Assembly: GCA_902363625.1 (NCBI GenBank)
Contig: CABJAS010000008.1
Location: 62,001 to 126,000, forward strand
DNA from: Clostridiaceae bacterium
GTDB taxonomy: Bacteria; Bacillota_I; Bacilli_A; Erysipelotrichales; Coprobacillaceae
DNA length: 64,000 bases
Direction of reading: 5' to 3'
Below, piece after piece: positions 17,165-26,042 of the stretch. The position numbers and the translations under genes are program-made. The notes under the pieces are model-generated. The model saw only the letters and a list, made by a program, of their open reading frames with translations, had not been told where the DNA came from and ran no database searches. Positions within the stretch are counted from its first letter, which is position 1. The number at the start of each line of letters is the position of its first letter.

Positions 17165-20100
17165 TTATTTTTGCAGTCTTCTTCTATAAAGAATCAAGAT
17201 TCCCAATAACGTCCCTGTACTATAAAGCCAAGGTAAAACATTTACTACATCCCCTGTTTTAGGAGCTTCAGTTTCTTCATTGACTGTTATATCCACTGAA
17301 TCTTTCGGTAAATCAGACTCCTCTGATTGTCCCGGTTCACTCGGCTGACTTGGATGGACAGGATCATCAGGTAATTCCGGTTTATTTGGAACGCTTGGAT
17401 CGACTGGTACTTCCGGTTTTTCATCATCGACTTGTTTAACCACAATTAATACAGATTGTTCGTCAATAAGATCTGTATCCTGCCATATTGCTCCATCAAA
17501 AATCTGTTTTCTAAAAATAACTTTCAGCCTGTGTTCACCAATCCTCATACCTGATGTATCAAATGATCCTATAAATGGAGCTTCATCTTCGAAAACCCCA
17601 GACGGATTCACTTTCCAGCTTTCTGGTTTCCAGCGAACATCCCCTCTTATTGGGGAAACATTATCCATCCCTGCCCCTTTAGCTTCGAATGTCACTATCG
17701 TTCCCTTTATATAAACATCATTTACTTCAACCCCTTGAATCGCATTATTTTCTGGTAAAACAGGGTCAGGTATAGGATCTTTCTTTTTTATTTCAAGAGT
17801 AAATTCCTTTATCTCTTCTATTCCTGAAGCAGTTACGGCTTTTATTTTAAAAGTGTAGCTTCCCTTCGTCATTGGTGTTCCCGAAAGTGTACCATCTGCG
17901 GCATTCAACTGCAATCCCTCAGGCAGAGTTCCTTCAGCAAGCATCCAATTAACTGTACTATTAGAGACACAGGTAAATTGATCTTGATACAATTCTCCAA
18001 CACAGCCCTCTTTTAAAGTCTCTGTCGTGATCTCCAATGTATCTTTGAGTTGCATTGACCATTTTGTATGCTGCTCATCTTGAACATCAGAAACTAACAT
18101 TAGTGCATCATTTATAAAAGTAAAAGTCCCTGTCCCATTGCTTAAAGCCGTTATATAAATCTCGTTTTGCTGTGGTGTCCCTATAATAGAAAGTTCAGTT
18201 TTTTCACTGACAGTACCGTTAATTTCTAAACAATGTGCCGCTAACAGAGTCAGTTTGCCACCGCCGATAAAATTTCCATTTATAATCTCTTTAGTACCTG
18301 TACTGTTTTCATTTGTCAGCAAAAGGAAACCGCCCTGATCTAATTGAACAGTATTTATATTCCAGAAAAACTTATTTACATTATTTGCATTCCCTTTTGT
18401 AAGTGAACTATGTTTTAAAATCGCCTGATCCGTAATATGTAAATCGGTGACTCCAAAAAGATGACAAATCGATACACCTGTTAATTGTACTCCATCTCCT
18501 ACTGTCATTTCATAGTCGTTTAAAATCTTACTGCTTTTATCATCATAAACATCCCAGATAGAATACAAGACTGTATTCGCCTGTGCTCCTACAATCTGCA
18601 AATCAACGCTGCCGACATCACTATTTTGATAACCGCCGACGTACAATGCACCTCCAATATCATTATCACCTAACATTTGTATATTTATTTTCCCAAAAAC
18701 ATCGGCACTGGCTGTGCTTACCTCACCATAACCACCGCCAACCAGAGATTTTGTACTGGTAATACTATCGGCTATGAAATGAACATTGCCTTCAATATTA
18801 CTGTTTCCATTCCCTGCTGCTCTTCCGGCACCATAAACCCATCCGGTTAACTCTACATTTTGTAAGGTGATATTACAATCTTTTAATAGACGAACATCCC
18901 CATTTCCAGTGGCATATCCACCGCCATAAATTGAAACTGCAACAGGCAGTTCAGTATTTTTAATAATGAGACTGTTATCACCGGTAATCATCGCACCTGC
19001 ATTAGAGGCTGCATAGCCACCATTAACAATAGAATTAGTTGGAATTGTTCCATCGAAGATTGTTTCTTTATCTCCATAAATGGTCGCATCAGCATTCATC
19101 TGAGTCGCATTTCCACCAAAATACGTCCATTTCTGTGCTTTAAATTGACTTCTGCCATCGCCAATAAATTCAATAGAAGCACTTGTTGGATTAGAATTTG
19201 ATCCAATCGTCGCACTGCCGTGATCGCTAGCATAGACATATCCGCCGCCCATAAAACCGACAACCGAAAAATTACCATAAATAATTGTTTGCAAACCTCC
19301 AATATCAGCAGATGTGTTTTCACCACCGCAATATCCTCCGCCGATATAATTTTTATTTAAGGTAGTATTTTCTTTGAATGTTGTCTTAACAGATCCGGCA
19401 ATATTGACATTGACTCCATTCTTTCCTGCATAGCCTCCACCTGCAAAGGTATTATTTATTGTAGTATTTTCACCAAAAGAATTAATGACATCTCCGCCGA
19501 TTTTTCCAGTTGAATTGACAACCCCACCGTAACTGCCGCCAAAATACCAGCCATTTAACTTACAACGATCTCCCATTACTGTTGAAACATTGCCTCCAAT
19601 ATCGGCACAGAGAATAAAATCATTAGAAGCTATGCTGCCTGTTTTAAAAATACTTCCCCCGATCATATTATTTGTAATCGTACAAGCATCCCCAAACTTC
19701 ATTTGAATGGAACCGCTGATACTAGCATTGCCTCTTGCCTCTACATAACCGCCACCTATAACACGATCTGTAATCGTACTGCCAGATTCAACTGTAACAG
19801 ATATATCACCCAATACTTTAGCTATTGCTGAACAGCGATCATATTCTGTATATCCGGTAGGTGTTAGATCAGAACTTCCATCGGCATAGCCTCCACCCAA
19901 TAAACCAATCTGATCAAAACTTCCATAGGCATATTGAGCCGTACTTTTAATTGTGATATTTGTACCCCCAACATTTGCAACACTAACCATAGGTTCAAGC
20001 TTTGTATCATTCGAATCATCAAACGCACTATTTGCATATCCTCCGCCATAAACTGCATTGACATTTTCATAATCAGTGGTTTGACTTTCAATTCCCTGAA

Positions 20101-21703
20101 TCACTATATTTGTACTACCAACCACATTAGCCTGTCCGCCACGAATAGCATAGCCGCCACCAACTACACCCAATGCTGATTCCCAGCATACACGTCCGGT
20201 CGTAATCGATGTTGTCTGCATAACATCCGCAACACTGTAACGTCCAGCAGCATACCCACCACCCGTGATTAACGAAAAAGAGTATTCATCTTCTTGTGAA
20301 ACGGAAGCCTGACTATCTTCAATTGCCATGATATGTGTAGAACCAACATTTGCCTGAAGTTCTTTCACATAAGAAATGACACGTAATTCACTTAAAGCAT
20401 AGCCTCCACCATACAACTTAATGGATGACTGAGCTCTTGCATTCGCACCTAAAGTAATGTTTGCTTGCCCACTGACATCTGTCGTACTCTCCACATTTAC
20501 ATTTGTACTATAATAGTAGGCATAGCCACCACCAATAATTTCATCAACCAGTCCATCTGTATAAATCGTTGTATTCCCATAAACATTAGCCACTAAACGG
20601 TATTGATCCCCATTACGGTCAGCATCTGTTGTTCCTCCGCCAATAACCCTGTTTGTCGAAGCAGCACTTCCAGTCACAATCGAAATATTTCCTGTCACAT
20701 TAGCAGTTTGCATAAGTTTTCCAGGTTCCCCATAAGCATAACCGCCACCAAATACTCCCCATGTTACTTTTCCTAACAGATTAATTTTAATATCACCAAA
20801 TACACTGCTATTATAGCCACCGCCATAAACCGTTCCATTTACCGATCCTAAAATAGTAAGATGAGGTGCAGCATAAATATCTGCTTCATTTCCTCCGCCA
20901 TAAATTTTAGACATATTGTAAGAATTTCCATCTATTTGAAGATGTTCTCCAATAGTAAGTGGAATCCCGTTCGCAAAAATCCGATTGACATTCCATATAT
21001 GTTCATCTACATCATCATTCACTATCGTAAAAGAGGTGATACGATTGGGCAATTCAATTGTATCTCCAACTGTTTCTGTAATATCTTCGGTAATATGCAC
21101 TGTAATATCACCCGATACATTAGAATCCTGCAGTAAAGTAAAAACATCTTTATATGATTGTGATGCTCCTACAAAAATATCTCCGGATACCCTTTTTTGT
21201 GTAAGAGAGTTCGGAGCAGTTTGAGTCCCTTGCTGTTCTTTTGCCTGCTTTTTCACCAATTCTGATTCTATTGTTTTTTGATCAATAATGACCTCTATGT
21301 ATGGAATCATTGATTGTCTCACAGAATCATCAGTACAATATGTATTTTCATCCCATTTTGGATAGAAGTAATATCGATCTTTTTTTGTCTCCATAAAATC
21401 TTCCTGACATTCCCACTGAACAGGGATTTTTGTTTCCTTTGTTTCTTGTTCTAAATAAACAGACAACTCTTTTGGAAATTGAACAGACTCTAAAGCTGTT
21501 TTATTTTCAAGATGCATTGTTTCTAAAGGTTCATCAGCATCCCCATCTTTGAAGCCTGTAATTTTCATCTTACTTGTTATTTCCTTAGTTGTATTCTCTT
21601 CACTTTTTTCTGGATTCTCCTGACTTACTGCCAAAACATCTAAGCGCATCAACGAAGCCCCAATCATCATGCACAATAAAATAATTCCCAACTTCTTTTT
21701 CAT
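17165..21703 (-). CDS. Large repetitive cell-wall-anchored protein with GGGY repeats
   Basis: A 1512-residue exported protein: a signal peptide (MKKKLGIILLCMMIGASLM), about 150 residues with a charged N-terminal region, and then from about residue 255 to 1130 some 22 copies of a loose unit of about 40 residues. Each unit combines a beta-strand-like 'G-x-I-x-V' part, often preceded by an Ala/Asn-rich 'A-x-V-x-G', and ends in I/V/Y-GGGYA or a close variant. This suggests a beta-helix or beta-roll stalk. An Ig-like putative domain (LPEGLQLNAADGTLSGTP) follows, then a Pro/Asp/Ser spacer (PVDPSVPNKPELPDD) and a sortase signal variant APKTGD with a hydrophobic segment and an RRRLQK tail. An adhesin or matrix role is inferred only from the architecture. 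The gene stands alone. Confidence 0.85.
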   Translation of the reverse strand: MKKKLGIILLCMMIGASLMRLDVLAVSQENPEKSEENTTKEITSKMKITGFKDGDADEPLETMHLENKTALESVQFPKELSVYLEQETKETKIPVQWECQEDFMETKKDRYYFYPKWDENTYCTDDSVRQSMIPYIEVIIDQKTIESELVKKQAKEQQGTQTAPNSLTQKRVSGDIFVGASQSYKDVFTLLQDSNVSGDITVHITEDITETVGDTIELPNRITSFTIVNDDVDEHIWNVNRIFANGIPLTIGEHLQIDGNSYNMSKIYGGGNEADIYAAPHLTILGSVNGTVYGGGYNSSVFGDIKINLLGKVTWGVFGGGYAYGEPGKLMQTANVTGNISIVTGSAASTNRVIGGGTTDADRNGDQYRLVANVYGNTTIYTDGLVDEIIGGGYAYYYSTNVNVESTTDVSGQANITLGANARAQSSIKLYGGGYALSELRVISYVKELQANVGSTHIMAIEDSQASVSQEDEYSFSLITGGGYAAGRYSVADVMQTTSITTGRVCWESALGVVGGGYAIRGGQANVVGSTNIVIQGIESQTTDYENVNAVYGGGYANSAFDDSNDTKLEPMVSVANVGGTNITIKSTAQYAYGSFDQIGLLGGGYADGSSDLTPTGYTEYDRCSAIAKVLGDISVTVESGSTITDRVIGGGYVEARGNASISGSIQMKFGDACTITNNMIGGSIFKTGSIASNDFILCADIGGNVSTVMGDRCKLNGWYFGGSYGGVVNSTGKIGGDVINSFGENTTINNTFAGGGYAGKNGVNVNIAGSVKTTFKENTTLNKNYIGGGYCGGENTSADIGGLQTIIYGNFSVVGFMGGGYVYASDHGSATIGSNSNPTSASIEFIGDGRSQFKAQKWTYFGGNATQMNADATIYGDKETIFDGTIPTNSIVNGGYAASNAGAMITGDNSLIIKNTELPVAVSIYGGGYATGNGDVRLLKDCNITLQNVELTGWVYGAGRAAGNGNSNIEGNVHFIADSITSTKSLVGGGYGEVSTASADVFGKINIQMLGDNDIGGALYVGGYQNSDVGSVDLQIVGAQANTVLYSIWDVYDDKSSKILNDYEMTVGDGVQLTGVSICHLFGVTDLHITDQAILKHSSLTKGNANNVNKFFWNINTVQLDQGGFLLLTNENSTGTKEIINGNFIGGGKLTLLAAHCLEINGTVSEKTELSIIGTPQQNEIYITALSNGTGTFTFINDALMLVSDVQDEQHTKWSMQLKDTLEITTETLKEGCVGELYQDQFTCVSNSTVNWMLAEGTLPEGLQLNAADGTLSGTPMTKGSYTFKIKAVTASGIEEIKEFTLEIKKKDPIPDPVLPENNAIQGVEVNDVYIKGTIVTFEAKGAGMDNVSPIRGDVRWKPESWKVNPSGVFEDEAPFIGSFDTSGMRIGEHRLKVIFRKQIFDGAIWQDTDLIDEQSVLIVVKQVDDEKPEVPVDPSVPNKPELPDDPVHPSQPSEPGQSEESDLPKDSVDITVNEETEAPKTGDVVNVLPWLYSTGTLLGILILYRRRLQK

Positions 21704-21792
21704 AGCTTATTCTCTCCTGTTAACGTATCTTTAGATATATCTAATGCAAGCTTTTTAAGAAATTTCACAAATTTAGTTCTCATTGTTTAACT

Positions 21793-21810
21793 ACATAATT
21801 TGTATTATGT
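21793..21810. promoter_or_regulatory. 18-bp palindrome, copy 1 (operator-like)
   Basis: ACATAAT, four bases, ATTATGT: a perfect inverted repeat upstream of the surface-protein gene. Its loop is TTGT here and ACAA in copy 2, so the two copies are exact reverse complements. Confidence 0.5.
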
Positions 21811-21950
21811 GGTACATAAATTAAAAATCACTTCATATTTCCATAAGAAACAGCTATTTTACGAATTCTTTTAAGGCTTTGTCCTCTTTTTTTCCATGCT
21901 AACATTTACTTTTACAGCCTTTTTTTGTATAATAAACATAGAATTCACGA

Positions 21951-21988
21951 AAAAAATACAACATAATACAAATTATGTTGTATTTTTT
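21951..21988. terminator. Perfect 17-bp hairpin containing palindrome copy 2
   Basis: A stem of 21951-21967 with 21972-21988 and an ACAA loop. It ends in an A run on the left and a T run on the right, so it can act as a bidirectional intrinsic terminator. The inner 18 bases repeat the element at 21793-21810. Confidence 0.65.
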
Positions 21989-22029
21989 ATGATTATTCTA
22001 ATAAATATTTTAATACTATTTTAACGTGT

Positions 22030-22068
22030 AAAAAAACTCTTAAAGCACTAAATAAATGCTTTAAGAGT
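22030..22068 (-). terminator. Terminator of the MutS-like gene
   Basis: An 11-bp stem ACTCTTAAAGC/GCTTTAAGAGT (22036-22046 with 22058-22068) precedes seven Ts on the minus strand and overlaps the stop codon. Confidence 0.85.
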
Positions 22069-23839
22069 CTTTGATGATCCCTACCATTTCTAATAAATAA
22101 CGTGCATTGGTAGTATGGCAGCGTCCCGAGCGAATCTGATAGTCAAACGTAATCTGCTTATCCGCATAATCTTCTTTGAAATGATAATTGCTGAGTGGCA
22201 GTGTCTTTTCTAAATCACATAGTTCAAAATCATGTGTTGATACAAAAACTAATACATTATCTTTAATCAAGCGTTCAATAGCTGCTTTAGCTCCTACAAT
22301 ACGATCTGCGGAATTAGTTCCCTTGAAAATTTCATCAATAAAACAGCAAATCGGAATATGTTTGTCACTTTCATCAATCATCTGTTTTATGCGTTTTAAT
22401 TCAGCATAGAAAGTCGATGTACCACTGCTTAATTCATCTTCAATACGCATAGAAGTTAAAACATGCATGTAAGACAGCGTTGCTTTTTCAGCACACAAAG
22501 CCCCTCCTGCAAAAGCCAACACCATATTGATACCTAAAGTCCTTAGGAAAGTGGTTTTGCCTGACATATTTGATCCTGTGATAATATTTGCTTGATGAAC
22601 TAGGTGAAATGGATTTGCAACCGCTTCTTCTTGATTCATTAACGGATGATAAACACCATTAAAATCAATCATTAAAGGTTGTTCCACTAAAGTCGGAAAG
22701 GCTGTGACTGTTTTTGTCTGAGGAATAATGGCTAAACTAAGCAACGCTTCGAGTTCCCCAAACTGATCAAACCAAGTCAACACTTCTTCACTGTATTTCG
22801 TTTTCCATTTAGCTAATCGATCAATGCACAGCAGATCATAAACTACCAATCCATTTAAAAAGAAATTTCCGATCACATTCTGACGCTGACTGATCATTTC
22901 ACTTACTAAGTAAATATCGTGAATACCTTGAGCAGCTTTCCCATTTTGAATATCTTTTAATAAAGTCGTCAAATATGAAGAATTATACTGATTATTCTGA
23001 ATCAATGCAAAAATATCCTGATAACGATTTAATGACTTGGAAATCGAGTGTACCAATTCAAAGTGAGTATGATAACTTAATCCCCCAATATTTGCTACTA
23101 ATAAATTGATCAAGATACCTAGAAACATCACTGATCCGCTAGCGTCACCAAACACCTTGAATAGACTTAGAATCATAATCATAACCGTGACGAAACGAAC
23201 AATCCAAGCATATCGCTGAGGCTTAATTCCTTTTTGTATTTTCTTTAGAAACTCTTTTAAGGCAGCAACATCATCTTTTTTATTTGTATCTACCAGCAAT
23301 GTTTGAATCTCAATCGAAAAGTCTGCATTTTCAGCTAATTCCTTTACAGCTGCTTGCCGCTGGTTTAATTCTTCTAATGAATAATTCGGATGAACAAGAC
23401 TATCAACTAATTTTTGCATTCCCAATGATGTTTTCGCAACATTAAGAAACTGAAATAAGGAATGCTTTCCTAATAAATCTAAATCTTTAGCGATAAAATA
23501 ATCATTCCTTTTATAGCGTTCACCGGTCTCTTTAAATTCAGACCAATGATGATCAAAGCGATTCTGATATTGCCTTAAAACAGTTGCTTTGTTTTCGTGA
23601 TATATCAGCTGCTTTTTTATTTTCCCATGAAAATAAACTAAGCCTATAAAAATAAGGATGGACAATCCCAGCATTGAAAAATAGGGGACAGTTAAATGAG
23701 TAATATTAATATAGACAAAAAGCAAAAAAACAACCATGACAATCGCTCTTAAAAATGTATAGCGATTCGATGTTTCCTTTAGCTTACGAAGAATATTTTC
23801 TTCTGTCTGATAAAGCTCTTCATAACGTTTCTTATACAT
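22061..23839 (-). CDS. MutS-family ATPase with N-terminal membrane segments
   Basis: A 592-residue protein. The C-terminal third is a MutS domain V ATPase: Walker A TGSNMSGKTTF, a loop with MRIEDELSSGTSTFYAELKR, Walker B CFIDEIFKGTN and a histidine switch in STHDF. The N-terminus has two hydrophobic segments around residues 30-70 (IVMVVFLLFVYINI, FSMLGLSILIFIGLVYF), and there is a further hydrophobic pair near residues 205-250. The mismatch-recognition and connector domains of MutS1 are missing, and so is the Smr nuclease domain of MutS2. It belongs to the poorly understood membrane-associated MutS-like group. It is a single gene with AAGGTG before the ATG. The function is unknown. Confidence 0.8.
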   Translation of the reverse strand: MYKKRYEELYQTEENILRKLKETSNRYTFLRAIVMVVFLLFVYINITHLTVPYFSMLGLSILIFIGLVYFHGKIKKQLIYHENKATVLRQYQNRFDHHWSEFKETGERYKRNDYFIAKDLDLLGKHSLFQFLNVAKTSLGMQKLVDSLVHPNYSLEELNQRQAAVKELAENADFSIEIQTLLVDTNKKDDVAALKEFLKKIQKGIKPQRYAWIVRFVTVMIMILSLFKVFGDASGSVMFLGILINLLVANIGGLSYHTHFELVHSISKSLNRYQDIFALIQNNQYNSSYLTTLLKDIQNGKAAQGIHDIYLVSEMISQRQNVIGNFFLNGLVVYDLLCIDRLAKWKTKYSEEVLTWFDQFGELEALLSLAIIPQTKTVTAFPTLVEQPLMIDFNGVYHPLMNQEEAVANPFHLVHQANIITGSNMSGKTTFLRTLGINMVLAFAGGALCAEKATLSYMHVLTSMRIEDELSSGTSTFYAELKRIKQMIDESDKHIPICCFIDEIFKGTNSADRIVGAKAAIERLIKDNVLVFVSTHDFELCDLEKTLPLSNYHFKEDYADKQITFDYQIRSGRCHTTNARYLLEMVGIIKDS

Positions 23840-23916
23840 AAACTCACCTTCTCTTTATTGGTAAAAGTATACCACAGATTTCATCTGTTGCGAAGATGTA
23901 TAAAAAAGCAATGAAA

Positions 23917-23946
23917 CAAAAAAAACACAGATTTTGCAATCCGTGT
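23917..23946 (-). terminator. Terminator of the lipoprotein gene
   Basis: An 8-bp stem ACACAGAT/ATCCGTGT with one wobble (23925-23932 with 23939-23946) is followed by eight Ts on the minus strand. Confidence 0.75.
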
Positions 23947-23947
23947 C

Positions 23948-24433
23948 TTATTGTTTAACATATCCTTGGCTTACTAATTCTTCAGCAGTTTTATCGAATG
24001 AAAAATATTCATTTTTAGAATATGGTTGATCATAAGTTACAGCATCTTTGTTTTTTCTAGCAGTTTTATAATCAATTGTTTCTTTACTTTTATAAGATTT
24101 GTTTTCTTCGATTGAATATTCATAAGTTACATATTTACTGCAGTCTGTACCATTGTTTCCACCTGGACATGCACGATAAGCTTCAGATTCAGTTTCAAGA
24201 TCTCCGATGTACTCCTGATAAGTTGCTTCATCTGTAAAAGTAACAGTTAATTCATCAGTAGTTTCATCTAACCAGTCTGTCTTACCTTTTTGAGTTCCTT
24301 TTAAAGTTACGACTTCCTCGTAAATAATTCCTTCATCTTCAAACGAATATACATATTTCGCTTCCAATGGTTTTGATGAGCTGCATCCCGCTAGCAGCAT
24401 AAGGGCTAAACACCCAACTAATAGTTTTTTCAT
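23948..24433 (-). CDS. Small lipoprotein of unknown function
   Basis: A 161-residue protein with a type II signal peptide and lipobox LLAGC (Cys at about 16). The mature part is acidic with many Thr, Tyr and Lys residues, two cysteines around a PGGNNGTDC loop (possibly a disulfide), and a C-terminal FDKTAEELVSQGYV. I do not recognise the family with confidence; the size and predicted beta-rich character resemble small YehR/DUF1307-type lipoproteins. AAGGAG precedes the ATG. It lies downstream of the XRE regulator with a 68-base gap and may be co-transcribed. Confidence 0.75.
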   Translation of the reverse strand: MKKLLVGCLALMLLAGCSSSKPLEAKYVYSFEDEGIIYEEVVTLKGTQKGKTDWLDETTDELTVTFTDEATYQEYIGDLETESEAYRACPGGNNGTDCSKYVTYEYSIEENKSYKSKETIDYKTARKNKDAVTYDQPYSKNEYFSFDKTAEELVSQGYVKQ

Positions 24434-24501
24434 TTAATATCTCTCCTTTTATTCCCTACATATAGAATATCACAAAAAGAAATGAATTTCACCCTAAAAT
24501 G

Positions 24502-25377
24502 TCACAAAATGTTAAAAAATTGTATTTTTTCTTCAACAATTTGTCTATCCTCTAACATCACTAATAACTCACTCAGTCTTCCTTCCATATTTTCAGCGGC
24601 AAAGAGCTGATTAAAATCATTGCGAGTAATTTTCATACTTTGGTCTGAAAAATAAAACTGAATGCAATTCATATTATCGATATAACTAAAAGCAGCTAAA
24701 GAGTTATACAGTATTGATTTATAGACATAATAATCATCTCCATTTAAAGCATCAATATTCCAACTGACATCATGATAATATACATTAAGCTGATAATCTT
24801 CACTTAAAATTTCAATGGAGTAGCCATATTGATTCAACGGTAAGGCACTGATCAGATTTCCAACTTTAGAATTATCCCCGATATAGGCTGTATGAAATCG
24901 TTCTAAGGAATGGAAATACTGACTGCTAAATTGATCATTCGATTCCTGTGGATCGGTATATAATGGTGTATATATAGGAGGTGTCATTTCTGGAAAATGA
25001 AAAATAGTCTGGTTGAGAAAAGGCAACAAAAAGAATCCGATGCCAAATAAGATGACCAATCCCAATACGACCATACGAGTATTTAAGTGCTGAGAATTTT
25101 CTTTTACGATCTTATCAGAATAATCAATCGATGTTTTTAATATTTCCTGTTGGGGCGGCGGTGTTTCAAAATGTCTGCCATTTAGTAATTCAATAACGGA
25201 TACACCAAGCACATCACTTAGTTTTTCAAATAAAGAGATATCCGGACACCCGCGACCGCATTCCCATTTTGAAATAGCTTTATTGGTAACATTCAACTGA
25301 TCAGCTAGCTCCTGCTGAGTAAATCCTTTTTCTATTCTTAATTGGTGTATGAAGCGTCCAATTGTTTTATTATCCAT
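24502..25377 (-). CDS. XRE-family regulator with a membrane segment
   Basis: A 291-residue protein. The N-terminal HTH (IGRFIHQLRIEKGFTQQELADQLNVTNKAIS at about residues 5-35, then KWECGRGCPDISLFEKL) is a typical Cro/CI domain of the 'KWE-x-G' subgroup. A single hydrophobic segment at about residues 105-125 (VVLGLVILFGIGFFLLPFL) is followed by an extracellular domain of about 165 residues of unknown type. This suggests a membrane-bound regulator that senses something outside, perhaps linked to the lipoprotein gene downstream. The ATG at 25377 is set by GAGAGGTG 6 bases upstream; a GTG at 25386 lies inside that site. Confidence 0.8.
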   Translation of the reverse strand: MDNKTIGRFIHQLRIEKGFTQQELADQLNVTNKAISKWECGRGCPDISLFEKLSDVLGVSVIELLNGRHFETPPPQQEILKTSIDYSDKIVKENSQHLNTRMVVLGLVILFGIGFFLLPFLNQTIFHFPEMTPPIYTPLYTDPQESNDQFSSQYFHSLERFHTAYIGDNSKVGNLISALPLNQYGYSIEILSEDYQLNVYYHDVSWNIDALNGDDYYVYKSILYNSLAAFSYIDNMNCIQFYFSDQSMKITRNDFNQLFAAENMEGRLSELLVMLEDRQIVEEKIQFFNIL

Positions 25378-25504
25378 ATGTCTCACCTCTCTTGTATCCT
25401 ATCATAATCTGTTGATATTTCCTATCTACCCAACGTAGAAATACAATATTATGTGAGATATTCAATTAAATTTTATTTAAAATATTTACCATATCTTTTT
25501 GTAA

Positions 25505-25747
25505 CTAAAAATAAAATCCTTTATTTATTATAAATTCTAATAGACTCCCTCTATTTTTATTAATTCTTATTACAATATCAATAATAAGCAAAACAAAAAC
25601 AGTTTGCACTATCCCATACGTATATTTTATTAAGCTACGATCATTCCAATCATTTACAAACGAAATAAATACAATTGGTGCAAAGCTTACCAGTATTATT
25701 ATAGTAAGTGTAACCAAAATCCTTTTCATTCTCGATAATTTCTTCAT
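25505..25747 (-). CDS. Small two-helix membrane protein, unknown
   Basis: An 80-residue frame with a basic start (MKKLSRMKR) and two hydrophobic segments (ILVTLTIIILVSFAPIVFI and IVQTVFVLLIIDIVI), preceded by AGGA at suitable spacing. I recognise no homologue. It lies alone in AT-rich DNA between the XRE regulator and the MoxR genes; no clear promoter or terminator was found. It could be a real small membrane protein or chance. Confidence 0.4.
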   Translation of the reverse strand: MKKLSRMKRILVTLTIIILVSFAPIVFISFVNDWNDRSLIKYTYGIVQTVFVLLIIDIVIRINKNRGSLLEFIINKGFYF

Positions 25748-25991
25748 TTTAATCCTACTCTCATTTTTATTATAATTTATATCATTTATTAAGTATTTCT
25801 CTATTTAAATCATAATATAACACCAAAATAATATCAACTTTACATGTAAAAAAGAGAAGTGTTTTATTAGTTAATATTACTATTCACATACCCTATTTTA
25901 GATGGTAAATTCTCTCACTGATAAATATGCATTGATCCTTAAAAACATACTTATCATTAAATAAAGATACTTTTATAATTTCTATTCAAAA

Positions 25992-26013
25992 TAAAAAGGG
26001 ACTTAAATGTCCC
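25992..26013 (-). terminator. Terminator of the VWA-MoxR operon
   Basis: GGGAC/GTCCC (25998-26002 with 26009-26013) with a 6-base loop is followed by TTTTTATTT on the minus strand. Confidence 0.75.
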
Positions 26014-26042
26014 ATAATTATTTAATCAAATCTGTAAACTCA

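Larger units (their letters stand above)
21704..22029. other. Intergenic region with two copies of an 18-bp palindrome
   Basis: No gene is visible. The 5' flank of the surface-protein gene holds the palindromes listed separately and a plus-strand TATAAT at about 21929-21934 with a weak -35 (TTTACT). I could not settle which minus-strand promoter drives the surface-protein gene. Confidence 0.5.

Noticed and set aside
19096..20179. Several frames of 70-80 codons on both strands within the large surface-protein gene
   Set aside because: They are alternative-frame shadows of a highly repetitive gene and lack ribosome sites.
17165..21703. Regularly spaced similar segments that could suggest a CRISPR array or DNA tandem repeat
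   Set aside because: The repetition is at protein level (GGGY units) with variable spacing and divergent DNA; there are no constant repeats with unique spacers, and no CRISPR array is visible anywhere in the window.
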